A stretch of DNA of 64,000 nucleotides from Ga0077527 sp945862135 (GTDB taxonomy: Bacteria; Pseudomonadota; Gammaproteobacteria; Burkholderiales; SG8-41): the NCBI GenBank assembly GCA_964203275.1, contig CAXNMF010000001.1, positions 186,001 to 250,000 on the forward strand, given 5' to 3'. This document shows, one piece after another, positions 7,300 to 15,283 of the stretch. Within the stretch, counting starts at the first letter, position 1. Each line of letters starts with the position of its first letter. The notes beneath the pieces were generated by a model that made no database searches, was not told where the DNA came from, and worked only from the letters and a program-made list of their open reading frames with translations. Both the position numbers and the translations under genes were made by a program.

Positions 7300-9060
7300 A
7301 ACACCCCCGGCAGCGGCGGCGGCGCCTATGCCGCCAAATGCATCGAAGGCACGGTCAACGGCTATACCAACCCCGCCTTCAGCTACGACGCCAACGGCAA
7401 CATGACCGCCGGGCTGGGCCGCACGCTGACCTACACCAGCTACAACATGCCCGCCCAGGTGGTGGGGGTGGGCTACTCCGGCGGCGCGAGCACCACCTAC
7501 AACTACGTCTACAACGCCGAACACGAGCGCACCAAGCTCGCCCACAGCACGCTCGGCACCTTCATCTACCTGCACCCGGCGGGCAAGGGGCAGCTCCTCT
7601 ATGAAAAGCAGACCGAGGCCAGCCCCAGCACCCGCATCGAACACAAGTACTACATCAGCGCCGGCGGCACCTCGGTCGCCGTGCACTACGCCCGCGAAAA
7701 CCCGAACCTGACCGAGACCACCACCGCGACGCGCTACCTGCACCAGGACCACCTGGGCTCGATCACGCTGATCACCAACGAGGCGGGCGGTGTCACCGAG
7801 CGGCTGGCCTACGAGGCCTATGGCAAGCGGCGTTACCCGGCGGGGACGGATGATCCGACCAACGGGCTCTTCGGCCAGGTGACGGACCGCGGCTTCACCA
7901 GCCACGAGCATCTGGACGAGATCGCGCTGATCCACATGAACGGGCGGGTGTATGACCCGGTGCTGGGACGGTTTGTGACGGCGGATCCCTTCCTGCAGGA
8001 TCCGGGCAACCTGCAGAGTTACAACCGCTACAGCTATGTGCTGAATAACCCGCTGATGTATGTGGATCCGAGTGGGTACTTCAGCCTCAAGAAAGTTTTT
8101 AAGGCGGTGGCAATAGCGGTCGTATCATATTACACAGCAGGGGCGCTAATGAGTGGCTACACTGCGGCCGCTGGCGGGACTTCAGTATTTGGTGTTTCGA
8201 CAGTGACGGCCGCGAACACCCTAGGGTTTGCTGCAAGCGCAATTGGAAATGGAATTGCTGGCGGATTTGCATTTGGCATGGGGCTTAGCGGCGGTAACTT
8301 TCAAGCAGGTCTACAGGGAGCTATTAGTGGGGGATTATTTGGTGCGGTTGGTGCAAATTTTGCAGCAGGCACCACCGGCAGCTACTTGGGGCATGCTGGA
8401 GTTGGTTGCCTGAGCGGGGCGATGAGCGGTGGTGGATGTGGTCGCGGCGCTGCGTCAGCTGCTTTTGGAAAGGCAGCCACAAACTTCACCGATGGATGGT
8501 CGGTAGAGGCAAGGTTTGTCGCTGCGACAGTTGCGGGTGGTACTGCCTCAGTGATTGGGGGTGGAAAATTCGAGAATGGAGCGACTACGGCGGCGTTTGG
8601 GTATTTATTCAACGCGTGTAGCCAAGGGCGCTGTTGGGTTACTAACGAAGAAAGAGCGTTAGCGCAGCAAGGGAAATTCATCGAGTATTGGAGAGCGGCC
8701 TGTGACGGTGGCGACTCTTACGCTTGTAGAGCGGCAGAAGTTTCCCAAGGAAAGGGACTTTGGGGAAGGCTCGCGACTGGTCGCTTAACAACCTATCTTA
8801 TTAATAATGGAGTAATTCAGTCTGCAGCTGAAGCACAACCTATTCTTGATCGTATTCGCGCTGATATTGTTAGAGCGGATGTTGGTGCTCTAGATGCTGC
8901 CGGCGCGGGTAATCCCGTGATTCGCAGCAGAGAGGTTATCAATATTTACCATGAAAATGTTTTCAGACAGCATGGTGCACCAGGAGCATGGGGCGGCAGA
9001 ATAAGTGATGTTTTCCCGGGACGTGGCGTATATGATTACTGCCCAAATTGCGCGCGATAA
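7300..9060 (+). CDS. RHS/YD-repeat protein, 3' fragment with variable C-terminal tail
   Basis: The frame is coding from about 7300 (an in-frame stop is at 7264), so the gene lacks its start and its N-terminal repeats. YD repeats include SYDANGNMT, followed by HLGSITLITNEAGG, GRFVTADPF and YSYVLNNPLMYVDPSGY, the hallmark end of the RHS shell at about 8079. After that the sequence becomes clearly more AT-rich. A glycine/alanine-rich linker leads to about 150 residues of no recognised family ending DYCPNCAR. RHS proteins enclose and deliver C-terminal toxins to rival cells. The tail is probably such a toxin, but its activity is not recognisable. As truncated, export is doubtful. Confidence 0.85.
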   Translation, partial: NTPGSGGGAYAAKCIEGTVNGYTNPAFSYDANGNMTAGLGRTLTYTSYNMPAQVVGVGYSGGASTTYNYVYNAEHERTKLAHSTLGTFIYLHPAGKGQLLYEKQTEASPSTRIEHKYYISAGGTSVAVHYARENPNLTETTTATRYLHQDHLGSITLITNEAGGVTERLAYEAYGKRRYPAGTDDPTNGLFGQVTDRGFTSHEHLDEIALIHMNGRVYDPVLGRFVTADPFLQDPGNLQSYNRYSYVLNNPLMYVDPSGYFSLKKVFKAVAIAVVSYYTAGALMSGYTAAAGGTSVFGVSTVTAANTLGFAASAIGNGIAGGFAFGMGLSGGNFQAGLQGAISGGLFGAVGANFAAGTTGSYLGHAGVGCLSGAMSGGGCGRGAASAAFGKAATNFTDGWSVEARFVAATVAGGTASVIGGGKFENGATTAAFGYLFNACSQGRCWVTNEERALAQQGKFIEYWRAACDGGDSYACRAAEVSQGKGLWGRLATGRLTTYLINNGVIQSAAEAQPILDRIRADIVRADVGALDAAGAGNPVIRSREVINIYHENVFRQHGAPGAWGGRISDVFPGRGVYDYCPNCAR

Positions 9061-9679
9061 ATTGTGTAAACACTGGCTACTCATTTGGTGTGGCATGTTT
9101 GCATTAGGGGCGTGCTCGGACAACATAGAAAAGTTTGTGGTAGGTGAAGTGCGTTTCTGTGTTCCGAAGGAAAATATTCTTCGATCAAATGTAATGTGGC
9201 TTCCGGATGATTTACCTACCTCAGGGGGGTTTAACTTTCAAACAAAACTTTCCGCAGATACTAATTCGAAAGTTACTGGTGCGATCATGCCTAAAGGGTA
9301 CTACAGAGCCTTTCCTAGGCCTGCCAACGACAGTATTTTCGTGGCCGAGTTGAAATCAGTAAAAAAGACTGATTATGTAATAGTCGGAAATTACATCGCG
9401 CTTGGGAATTCAACCTCTACTGTATTCGTTCGCATTTGGGATCGAAAGAGCTTTGAGGCATGGATTGTGAACGAGGTCGCTGGTGTACCAGAGCTAATCG
9501 CATCTTGCCAGCGGTTTGAAATTGGTCTTGATCGACAGGTATCTATTTTATGTGAGCGTGCAGTGCGTGAGGCGGCATATGATTTAGCGTGGTCATTCCC
9601 TTTTGAAGAGTTGAAAAGTCTTGCCTCGATTGAAGAGTCGATGAAAGAGCAGGTTAAGGGATGGCAATGCAAAGATTAA
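9032..9679 (+). CDS. Putative lipoprotein overlapping the RHS tail, candidate immunity protein
   Basis: A 215-residue protein from the ATG at 9032. A start at 9005 is also open, but 9032 places a lipoprotein signal correctly: basic residues, a hydrophobic stretch (HWLLIWCGMFALGAC) and a lipobox LGAC. The remaining sequence matches no family I recognise. It overlaps the last 29 bases of the RHS gene and shares its AT-rich composition, unlike the GC-rich neighbours. In polymorphic toxin systems the gene directly after the toxin tail normally encodes the cognate immunity protein. A membrane-anchored inhibitor would suit a toxin acting in the envelope. Function is inferred from context only. Confidence 0.65.
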   Translation: MITAQIARDKLCKHWLLIWCGMFALGACSDNIEKFVVGEVRFCVPKENILRSNVMWLPDDLPTSGGFNFQTKLSADTNSKVTGAIMPKGYYRAFPRPANDSIFVAELKSVKKTDYVIVGNYIALGNSTSTVFVRIWDRKSFEAWIVNEVAGVPELIASCQRFEIGLDRQVSILCERAVREAAYDLAWSFPFEELKSLASIEESMKEQVKGWQCKD

Positions 9680-9730
9680 GAAAAGGCGTAAATGGGGTCA
9701 GACACCATAAAACCATAAAAACCAAGAGAA

Positions 9731-9771
9731 CCAAAGGTACCGGAGTCGCACCAAGCCAAAGGTACCGGAGT
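9731..9771 (+). repeat. Direct repeat of 16 bp between the RHS locus and the transposase remnant
   Basis: CCAAAGGTACCGGAGT occurs twice, at 9731-9746 and 9756-9771. Just before it, AATGGGGTCAGACACC (about 9690) resembles sequences often seen flanking REP-associated transposases. The stretch 9680-9886 holds no gene; it looks like junction debris from a mobile-element event. Confidence 0.45.
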
Positions 9772-9805
9772 GGAATTCTTCCCCCAGCTAATTGATAAAA
9801 ATATC

Positions 9806-9824
9806 AATAAAAACAAATACTTAA
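9806..9824 (+). repeat. AT-rich intergenic box, copy B
   Basis: AATAAAAACAAATACTTAA, nearly identical to the box at 5511-5528, lies 62 bases ahead of the transposase remnant. Confidence 0.4.
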
Positions 9825-9886
9825 ATAATACCCCGTTTTAACCCTCGTCCATCATTGCTTGATGACCGGATGCCCCGAACCCCGCC

Positions 9887-10186
9887 ATGCCGCGCCGCCC
9901 ACGCATCCACCTGGCCGATCATCCGCAGCACATCGTGCAGCGCGGTCACAACCGTGCGGCCTGTTTTTTTGCGGAAGAGGATTACCGCTTCACCCTGCAC
10001 GGGCTGAAGCTCGGCGCGGAGAAATACGGCTGTGCGGTGCACGCCTGGGTGCTGATGACCAATCATGTGCATCTGCTGCTGACGCCGGATGCGCCGAACG
10101 GCATCTCGCAATGGATGCAATCGCTGGGGCGGCGTGATGCCCAGTGCGTCAACCGCTTCTACAAGCGCAGCGGCAGTGTCTGTTGA
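9887..10186 (+). pseudogene. REP-associated tyrosine transposase (Y1/IS200-like), truncated
   Basis: The 99 residues begin MPRRPRIHLADHPQHIVQRG and include AWVLMTNHVHLLLTP, which carries the HxH metal-binding motif of Y1 HUH transposases, then INRFYKR-like CVNRFYKRSGS. Full-length RAYT proteins are roughly twice as long and continue into a WEGRF segment with the catalytic tyrosine. Here a stop follows GSVC, and only degraded traces follow in other frames, so the catalytic tyrosine is missing. These enzymes normally mobilise REP palindromes. No REP array is adjacent, so this is probably an inert remnant. Confidence 0.8.
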
Positions 10187-10220
10187 TGCGGTTTGGCAGA
10201 GGGCGAACAGGAGGTGGGTA

Positions 10221-10418
10221 ATGAACACCGCGATGACGACTATGGCGTTCGTGTGTGCCGTGGCTACGACCTGCGCTCAGGCGCAGTTTGCGCCGACGGG
10301 GAAATTCCCTGCGCAGCCAGTGGTCGGGGCGGTGCCCGACCAAACCCGATCCCCAAGCCTGCGCCCGCTTCCTTTCGGCGATGGAGAAAATGCACTGAAT
10401 TTCAGCCCTGCGGCTTGA
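10221..10418 (+). CDS. Small exported protein of unknown function
   Basis: A 65-residue ORF from an ATG with a strong AGGAGG seven bases upstream. The N-terminus (MNTAMTTMAFVCAVATTCAQAQ) looks like a signal peptide with an AQA cleavage site. The mature part is short, proline-rich and matches no family I know. It directly follows the transposase remnant and could equally be the leftover 5' end of a larger exported protein lost by rearrangement. The ribosome site argues that it is translated; nothing more can be said. Confidence 0.4.
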   Translation: MNTAMTTMAFVCAVATTCAQAQFAPTGKFPAQPVVGAVPDQTRSPSLRPLPFGDGENALNFSPAA

Positions 10419-10471
10419 CAAGCAAGGGGTGATTAATTAGCTTCCATGCTTTGCTGCAAACGCTTACATTT

Positions 10472-10486
10472 CTGCAAATTTTGCAG
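10472..10486. promoter_or_regulatory. Palindrome ahead of the amidohydrolase operon, candidate operator
   Basis: CTGCAAATTTTGCAG is a perfect 7-bp inverted repeat around one base, 48 bases before the operon's first start codon. A related half (TGCTGCAAACG) lies at about 10453. A TTGACA hexamer at 10415-10420 could be a -35 box, but the -10 is unclear. A regulator binding here would control the catabolic run 10534-21941. Confidence 0.4.
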
Positions 10487-10533
10487 TCCGGGACGGCAGT
10501 CGCAGTCCTGAGCAACAAGGAGGAGTGTCCCAG

Positions 10534-11883
10534 ATGTTCGAATTCAAACCCGTCGAAGCCAAAGGCGCCACCCGTGTCATCAAGGGCGGCCTGCTGATTG
10601 ATGGCAATGGCGGAAAGCCGGTCAAGGATCCGGTGATCATTGTTGAAGGCCGCCGAATCAAGGAAGTTGGCATCAAGGGCAAGATCAAAATACCCGCCAA
10701 GGCGGAAATCATCGACTGCGGCAAGTCCACGCTGCTGCCCGGCCTGATGGACGTGCATCTGCACACGATGATGTTCAACTGCCTGACCTTCCATAACTAC
10801 CGCGTCGCGCAGTGGGAAATCACCCCCGAGCTGCAACAAATGTACGGCCTTTTCCATGCCCAGCTGTGTTTCGACATGGGCTTCACCACGTTGCGCGACC
10901 TCGGCCTCAATTCCGGCCGCGGCCTGCTTACCGCGCATCTGTGTGCGATCCGCGATTCGATCGAAGCCGGCGTGATTGAAGGCCCGCGCATGCTGATCGG
11001 CGGTTTCACCACAATCACCGGTTCGCACCTCGACCTGATCCAGCCACGCGCTGCGCAGCGTTACGGATTCCAGACTGCAGACGGTCCCTGGGAACTGCGC
11101 AAACTGGCGCGGACCAATCTGCTGGCCGGATGTGACATCGTCAAGACCTGCGCCACCGGCGGCGGCGGCACCGACAAGGAAGAGCCGGACATCCGCAACA
11201 TGACGCAGGAAGAAATCGACGCCATCGTTGACGAAGCCCATGCCTTCCACAAAACAGCCGCGGTGCACTGCTTCACGCCCAACGGCCAGCGCATGGCCCT
11301 CGCCGCCGGCGCTGACACCATTGAACACATGGTGTTCCATGACGATGAAACCATCGACATGATTGCCGAGTCGGGCACCTGGATGACGCCGACGCTGCTC
11401 CACCGCACTGATCAGGCCATCGGCACCCGCAAGGACCAGGGCACTTCGCAGTTCGTGCTCAACAAAATGAAGGCGCTGCAGCCGTACTGCTTCGAGACCT
11501 TCCAGAAAATGCACAAGGCCGGTGTCAACATCGCGCTCGGCACCGACATGGGCTTCGATCCCGAGATGGGCACCAACGCCCGCGAGATGGAAATCTACGT
11601 CAACCTCGGCATGACGCCGATGGAAGCGATCATGAGCGCAACGCGCAATGCCGCACGCGCGATCAAGCTCGACAAGCAGTTGGGTACCGTCGAAGCCGGC
11701 AAGCTGGCCGACATCATCGCGGTCAAGGGTGACCCGCTGAAAAACATCCGCGTGTTCCAGGACAAAAAGAACATTGAACTGGTAATGAAGGAAGGCCGCG
11801 TTTACGCCGACCGCCGTCCCGGCCACAGCAAGAGCGTGGTCAGCGTCACGCCGAAAGACTGGAAAAAAATCGATTACCTGTAA
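10534..11883 (+). CDS. Metal-dependent amidohydrolase (imidazolonepropionase-like)
   Basis: A 449-residue cytosolic amidohydrolase. The ATG at 10534 is chosen because AAGGAGGA ends ten bases upstream; the GTG at 10525 is too close. The order is a small beta domain (GLLIDGNGGKPV), the first metal ligands in LPGLMDVHLHT, the probable bridging lysine in DIVKTCATGGGG, histidines in AVHCFTPNGQR and DTIEHMVFHDD, and the final aspartate in ALGTDMGF. This set defines the superfamily that hydrolyses C-N, C-O or lactone bonds. The substrate is unknown. It opens a same-strand catabolic run with a cupin and aconitase X, so it probably acts early on an amide, lactam or lactone substrate. Confidence 0.85.
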   Translation: MFEFKPVEAKGATRVIKGGLLIDGNGGKPVKDPVIIVEGRRIKEVGIKGKIKIPAKAEIIDCGKSTLLPGLMDVHLHTMMFNCLTFHNYRVAQWEITPELQQMYGLFHAQLCFDMGFTTLRDLGLNSGRGLLTAHLCAIRDSIEAGVIEGPRMLIGGFTTITGSHLDLIQPRAAQRYGFQTADGPWELRKLARTNLLAGCDIVKTCATGGGGTDKEEPDIRNMTQEEIDAIVDEAHAFHKTAAVHCFTPNGQRMALAAGADTIEHMVFHDDETIDMIAESGTWMTPTLLHRTDQAIGTRKDQGTSQFVLNKMKALQPYCFETFQKMHKAGVNIALGTDMGFDPEMGTNAREMEIYVNLGMTPMEAIMSATRNAARAIKLDKQLGTVEAGKLADIIAVKGDPLKNIRVFQDKKNIELVMKEGRVYADRRPGHSKSVVSVTPKDWKKIDYL

Positions 11884-11925
11884 TCCGTATGGGATTACGT
11901 AACGAACAACCGGAGGGGGTTGAGC

Positions 11926-12444
11926 ATGGCCGCAGCAAAGAAGGCAGTTAAAAAAGCCGTAAAAAAAGCAGCATCCGTAACCAAGACCGTTGGCGCCATC
12001 CGCGCCGGAAACGGCCAGTATCACTTCCGCATGGCGAAACTGAAAAAAGTGCCCGCGGGCACCGGCTATTCGACTTCGCACGGCGGTGTTGTTGAAGGTT
12101 CACGCATACTCGTCGGCTACATCCACAAGCCACGCGGTACCGGCTCACGGATGCACACGCACAAGAACGAGCAGCTGAACTATGTACTGCAAGGCACGCT
12201 GGTGGGGTCGGTCAACGGCAAACGCGTTGTCGCCCCTGCCGGCACCTTGATCTACATTCCGGCGAACGCGCCGCACAACCTGATCTCGTCGACCAAGGAC
12301 AAGGACGTCATTTTCCTGGCGATCAAAGATCTGTCGCAGGGCATCATCGGCAAGGCTGTGGACGGCACGATGAGCGGGCCGCATTTCGAGAAGGGCTTCG
12401 GCCCGGCGAAAAAAACGGCGAAAAAGAAAACGGCCAGACGTTAA
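11926..12444 (+). CDS. Cupin-domain protein with lysine/alanine-rich tails at both ends
   Basis: The ATG at 11926 follows GGAGGGGG by six bases; an upstream TTG at 11920 is inside that site. The 172 residues fall into three parts. The N-terminal tail (AAAKKAVKKAVKKAASVTK) resembles histone H1 or AlgP repeats. The core is a single cupin barrel with metal-ligand motif RMHTHKNEQLNYVLQG and the second motif PAGTLIYIPANAPHNL. The C-terminal tail is AKKTAKKKTARR. Cupins may be enzymes or sensors. The strongly basic tails suggest nucleic-acid or membrane binding, which is unusual for a small cupin. It lies 42 bases after the amidohydrolase and 35 before aconitase X. Confidence 0.8.
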   Translation: MAAAKKAVKKAVKKAASVTKTVGAIRAGNGQYHFRMAKLKKVPAGTGYSTSHGGVVEGSRILVGYIHKPRGTGSRMHTHKNEQLNYVLQGTLVGSVNGKRVVAPAGTLIYIPANAPHNLISSTKDKDVIFLAIKDLSQGIIGKAVDGTMSGPHFEKGFGPAKKTAKKKTARR

Positions 12445-12450
12445 AATAGT

Positions 12451-12474
12451 CATTAAAATCAAATAGTTATACTC
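12451..12474 (+). repeat. AT-rich intergenic box, copy C, ahead of aconitase X
   Basis: CATTAAAATCAAATAGTTATAC matches the AT-rich box consensus and ends in TATACT, a good -10 hexamer, six bases before the aconitase X start. A -10 so close to the ATG would give a near-leaderless transcript, so a promoter role is uncertain. Confidence 0.35.
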
Positions 12475-12479
12475 TCCCG

Positions 12480-13724
12480 ATGCGACTGACGGCAGAGGAG
12501 AAAAAAATGCTGCGCGGCGAGCAGGGCCGCGCGGTGCAGGAAGCGCTGCAACTGCAGCTGGAAGTCGGCAAGTTTTTCGGCGCGAAAAGGTTTGTGCCGG
12601 TGTCGAATGTGCACATGATGGGCGACATCGAAGTCATGGGCGACGCCGGCAAGTCCTTTCTCGAAAGGGCCGCGCAGTCCGGCGCCAAATGCCGGCAGCC
12701 GACGACCACCAATGCGCGCTGCATCGACTTCGCCCACGTCGAACATCTCAAGCAGGATGCCAACGAAGCGCGCAAGGAAAAAGAACTCATCGCCTGCCTG
12801 CGGCGCATGGATGTCATCACTGCCGACACCTGCATCAATTACCAGACGCTGTACCAGCCTCATCTCGGTGAACATGTCGCCTGGGGCGATACGGGTACGG
12901 TGATCTACGCCAACTCAGTGTTCGGCGCGCGTTCGAATTTTGAAGCCGGTCCCGCCGCGCTCGCCGCAGGCCTGACCGGGCGCGTTCCCGAATACGGCTT
13001 CCATCTCGACGAACACCGCCGCGGGACTTTCCAGGTCAATCTGAATGCCGAACTGAATGATCTGGCCGACTGGGGCGCGATCGGCAAGATCGTCGGCTCG
13101 GGACATCAGGACTATTACGCCGTGCCGGTATTCACCGGCGTCAAACGCACACCCACTGCGGATGAGCTGAAACAGCTCGGCGCCGCACTGGCGAGTTACG
13201 GCTCGATGGGCATGTTCCATATGGTTGGAGTGACGCCGGAAGCACCGACGCTGAAAGCGGCCTTCGGCGGGCGCAAGCCGAAAGAAGTAATGACGGTTAC
13301 CAACCGCGATCTCGAAAAAGTCTATGCTGATTACGACAAGCAGAACAATCCGCTGAACCTGGTGGTGTTCTCCGGGCCGCAGCAATCGCTTTTTGAAATG
13401 AAAACGCTGGCCTCGCTGCTCAAGGGCCGCAAGGTGGCGAAGGGCAGCCAGCTGTTCATCACCACCAGCAACGGCGTCAAAAGCGCCGCGAAGGAACTGG
13501 GTTATCTGCAGGACATCGAACAGTCCGGCGCAGTCGTTCTCGAGGGCGTGTGTTTCTACATTCTGCAGAACCTGCCGCAGATGCGCGTGCGCGAAGGCTG
13601 GAGCAATCTCGTCACCAATTCGGCAAAACTCGCCAATATCATCGGTGCGCATAAATTCAATACCATCCTGCGCCGCACCGGCGAATGCATTGACATCGCC
13701 TGCACCGGCAAGGATGTGCGGTGA
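12480..13724 (+). CDS. Aconitase X catalytic (large) subunit
   Basis: A 414-residue DUF521/AcnX catalytic chain. It opens with LTAEEKKMLRGEQG, the usual family start, so 12480 is preferred although no ribosome site precedes it; an ATG at 12507 with GAGGAG upstream is the alternative. PVSNVHMMGDIE, CRQPTTTNARCID, and ITADTCINYQTLY supply the conserved cysteine and polar residues. AcnX enzymes are dehydratases: bacterial members act on cis-3-hydroxyproline, archaeal ones on mevalonate 5-phosphate. The true substrate here is unknown. It overlaps the small subunit gene by 4 bases, so the two chains are translationally coupled. Confidence 0.9.
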   Translation: MRLTAEEKKMLRGEQGRAVQEALQLQLEVGKFFGAKRFVPVSNVHMMGDIEVMGDAGKSFLERAAQSGAKCRQPTTTNARCIDFAHVEHLKQDANEARKEKELIACLRRMDVITADTCINYQTLYQPHLGEHVAWGDTGTVIYANSVFGARSNFEAGPAALAAGLTGRVPEYGFHLDEHRRGTFQVNLNAELNDLADWGAIGKIVGSGHQDYYAVPVFTGVKRTPTADELKQLGAALASYGSMGMFHMVGVTPEAPTLKAAFGGRKPKEVMTVTNRDLEKVYADYDKQNNPLNLVVFSGPQQSLFEMKTLASLLKGRKVAKGSQLFITTSNGVKSAAKELGYLQDIEQSGAVVLEGVCFYILQNLPQMRVREGWSNLVTNSAKLANIIGAHKFNTILRRTGECIDIACTGKDVR

Positions 13725-14158
13725 GCAAACGCGTGACGCCGGGCAACACCATCCGCGTCAATCGGGCGTTCGGAAAGATTGTCGAAGGTGAAGCACTGGT
13801 CTCCACCGAAGGCTTTTCTCCGCGTTACGACCTCGACCGCTGGAGCGGTCTGATCTCGCTACCCGGCCACGCGCTGGAAGGCCAAAACATCAAGGACAAA
13901 ATTCTGATAACGCCGAGCGCCAAGGGCGGCATTGCCGCCGGCTGGGCGTTTTATGACATCCAGCACAAGGGCATCGCCCCCAAAGCCTTTGTCTTCGGCG
14001 TCACCAATCCGGTGATGGTTCAAGGCGCAGTGTTTGCCGGCATCACCATAACTGAAGGGTGGTCTGCGGATCCCTATGCGCTGATCCGTACCGGTGACAT
14101 TGTGCGCGTCAATCCGGCACGGCGGACACTGACGCTGGTTCGTCGCGGCATCACCTGA
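13721..14158 (+). CDS. Aconitase X swivel (small) subunit
   Basis: A 145-residue DUF126 protein starting at a GTG that overlaps the large-subunit stop (GTGA). Motifs include EALVSTEGFSPRYDLD, then LPGHALEGQNIKDKI, the glycine-rich SAKGGIAAGW segment and PAKAFVFGV-like APKAFVFGVTNPVMVQG. It corresponds to the mobile swivel domain of ordinary aconitases, here as a separate chain. It should form a heterodimer with the upstream product. A Bug receptor gene starts 51 bases downstream, linking the dehydratase to uptake of an organic acid. Confidence 0.9.
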   Translation: MSKRVTPGNTIRVNRAFGKIVEGEALVSTEGFSPRYDLDRWSGLISLPGHALEGQNIKDKILITPSAKGGIAAGWAFYDIQHKGIAPKAFVFGVTNPVMVQGAVFAGITITEGWSADPYALIRTGDIVRVNPARRTLTLVRRGIT

Positions 14159-14209
14159 CCTTACTATTAAACCTGCGGACCACCGCATGAAAACCCGAGG
14201 AGGAGCCTC

Positions 14210-15178
14210 ATGAAGCCGCTGATGTCCATCGCATTGTTGGCCGCGACTGTCCTGCCCTTGTCCGCAGAAGCGGCGGAAGTCTTTCCGGTCAAACCCATAC
14301 GCATTATCGTGGCCTATCCTCCGGGTGGTGCGACCGATATCCTCGCGCGCCTCGTCGGACAGAAAATGACCGACGCCTGGGGCCAGCCGGTGATCGTTGA
14401 CAACCGCGCCGGCGCTGCCGGCAACATCGGCACCGAAGTCGCCGCGCGTGCGACCCCCGATGGTTATACGCTGATCATGGGTACCGCCGGCACCCACGGC
14501 ATCAACGTCAGCCTCTACCGCAAGCTCAACTGGCATCCGCAACAAAGCTTCGCACCGGTCAGTCTGGTGGCGATGGTGCCCAACATCATGGTGGTCAACA
14601 ACGCGTTGCCGGTAAAAAACGTCAAGGAATTCATCGCCCATGCCAAGGCCAATCCCGGTAAGCTGTCCTATGGTTCGCCGGGCAATGGCAGCACCGCCCA
14701 CCTGTCGATGGAATTATTCAAGAGCATGACCGGTACCAACATCGTGCATATTCCGTATAAAGGCAGCGCGGGTGTGATGGGTGACGTCATGGGTGGACAG
14801 ATTGCCGTCACCATCGACAACATGCCGCCGTACCTGCCGCAGGTGCAGGCCGGCAAGATCCGCGCGCTGGCGGTCAGCCCGGCCAAGCGTGTTGCCGCGG
14901 TGCCCAACCTGCCGACCATCGCCGAGGCGGGCGTACCCGGCTACGATTCGGTCGCCTGGTTCGGATTGCTGGCGACTGCCGGAACACCGAAGGCCATCGT
15001 AGACAAGTTGTCAGCGGAAACCGCCCGCATCGTCAGGTTGCCGGATGTCAACAAACGCATCTCTGAACTCGGCGGCGAACCGGTGGGTAATACTTCGGCG
15101 GAGTTTGCAGTGCTGATCCAGTCGGAAATCACCAAATGGGCGAAGGTGATCAAGGACGCGAACGTCGAACTGCAATAA
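14210..15178 (+). CDS. Bug-family (TctC) periplasmic solute receptor
   Basis: A 322-residue exported receptor with AGGAGGAG ahead of the ATG. The signal peptide ends near residue 22 (LSAEAAEVFP). The mature start VKPIRIIVAYPPGGATD carries the family's carboxylate-binding loop, and VIVDNRAGAAGNIG and TPDGYTLIMG follow. Bug receptors bind organic or amino acids in the periplasm and usually hand them to a TctAB membrane pair. No tctA or tctB is present in this window. Its position between aconitase X and an acyl-CoA dehydrogenase suggests that it brings in, or senses, the pathway substrate. Confidence 0.92.
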   Translation: MKPLMSIALLAATVLPLSAEAAEVFPVKPIRIIVAYPPGGATDILARLVGQKMTDAWGQPVIVDNRAGAAGNIGTEVAARATPDGYTLIMGTAGTHGINVSLYRKLNWHPQQSFAPVSLVAMVPNIMVVNNALPVKNVKEFIAHAKANPGKLSYGSPGNGSTAHLSMELFKSMTGTNIVHIPYKGSAGVMGDVMGGQIAVTIDNMPPYLPQVQAGKIRALAVSPAKRVAAVPNLPTIAEAGVPGYDSVAWFGLLATAGTPKAIVDKLSAETARIVRLPDVNKRISELGGEPVGNTSAEFAVLIQSEITKWAKVIKDANVELQ

Positions 15179-15182
15179 ATCC

Positions 15183-15274
15183 GTGGCTAGTGGCGGGTGA
15201 ACGGTGGCTGGTTAACACCCGAACCGACGCGCTGGACTATGATCTGAAGTTACCCGCCACCATTAACCAGCCAC
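15183..15274. repeat. Complex inverted repeat between the Bug receptor and acyl-CoA dehydrogenase
   Basis: GTGGCGGGT (15190) pairs with ACCCGCCAC (15252-15260), and GTGGCTGGTTAA (15204-15215) pairs exactly with TTAACCAGCCAC (15263-15274). The left side reads as degenerate repeats of GTGGCTGGT. The segment could fold in more than one way. It fills the gap completely and codes for nothing obvious. Confidence 0.6.
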
Positions 15275-15283
15275 TGAATTTAA

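Noticed and set aside
10402..12081. Long minus-strand ORF of 559 residues opposite the amidohydrolase
   Set aside because: Fully antisense to a motif-rich enzyme and without recognisable domains.
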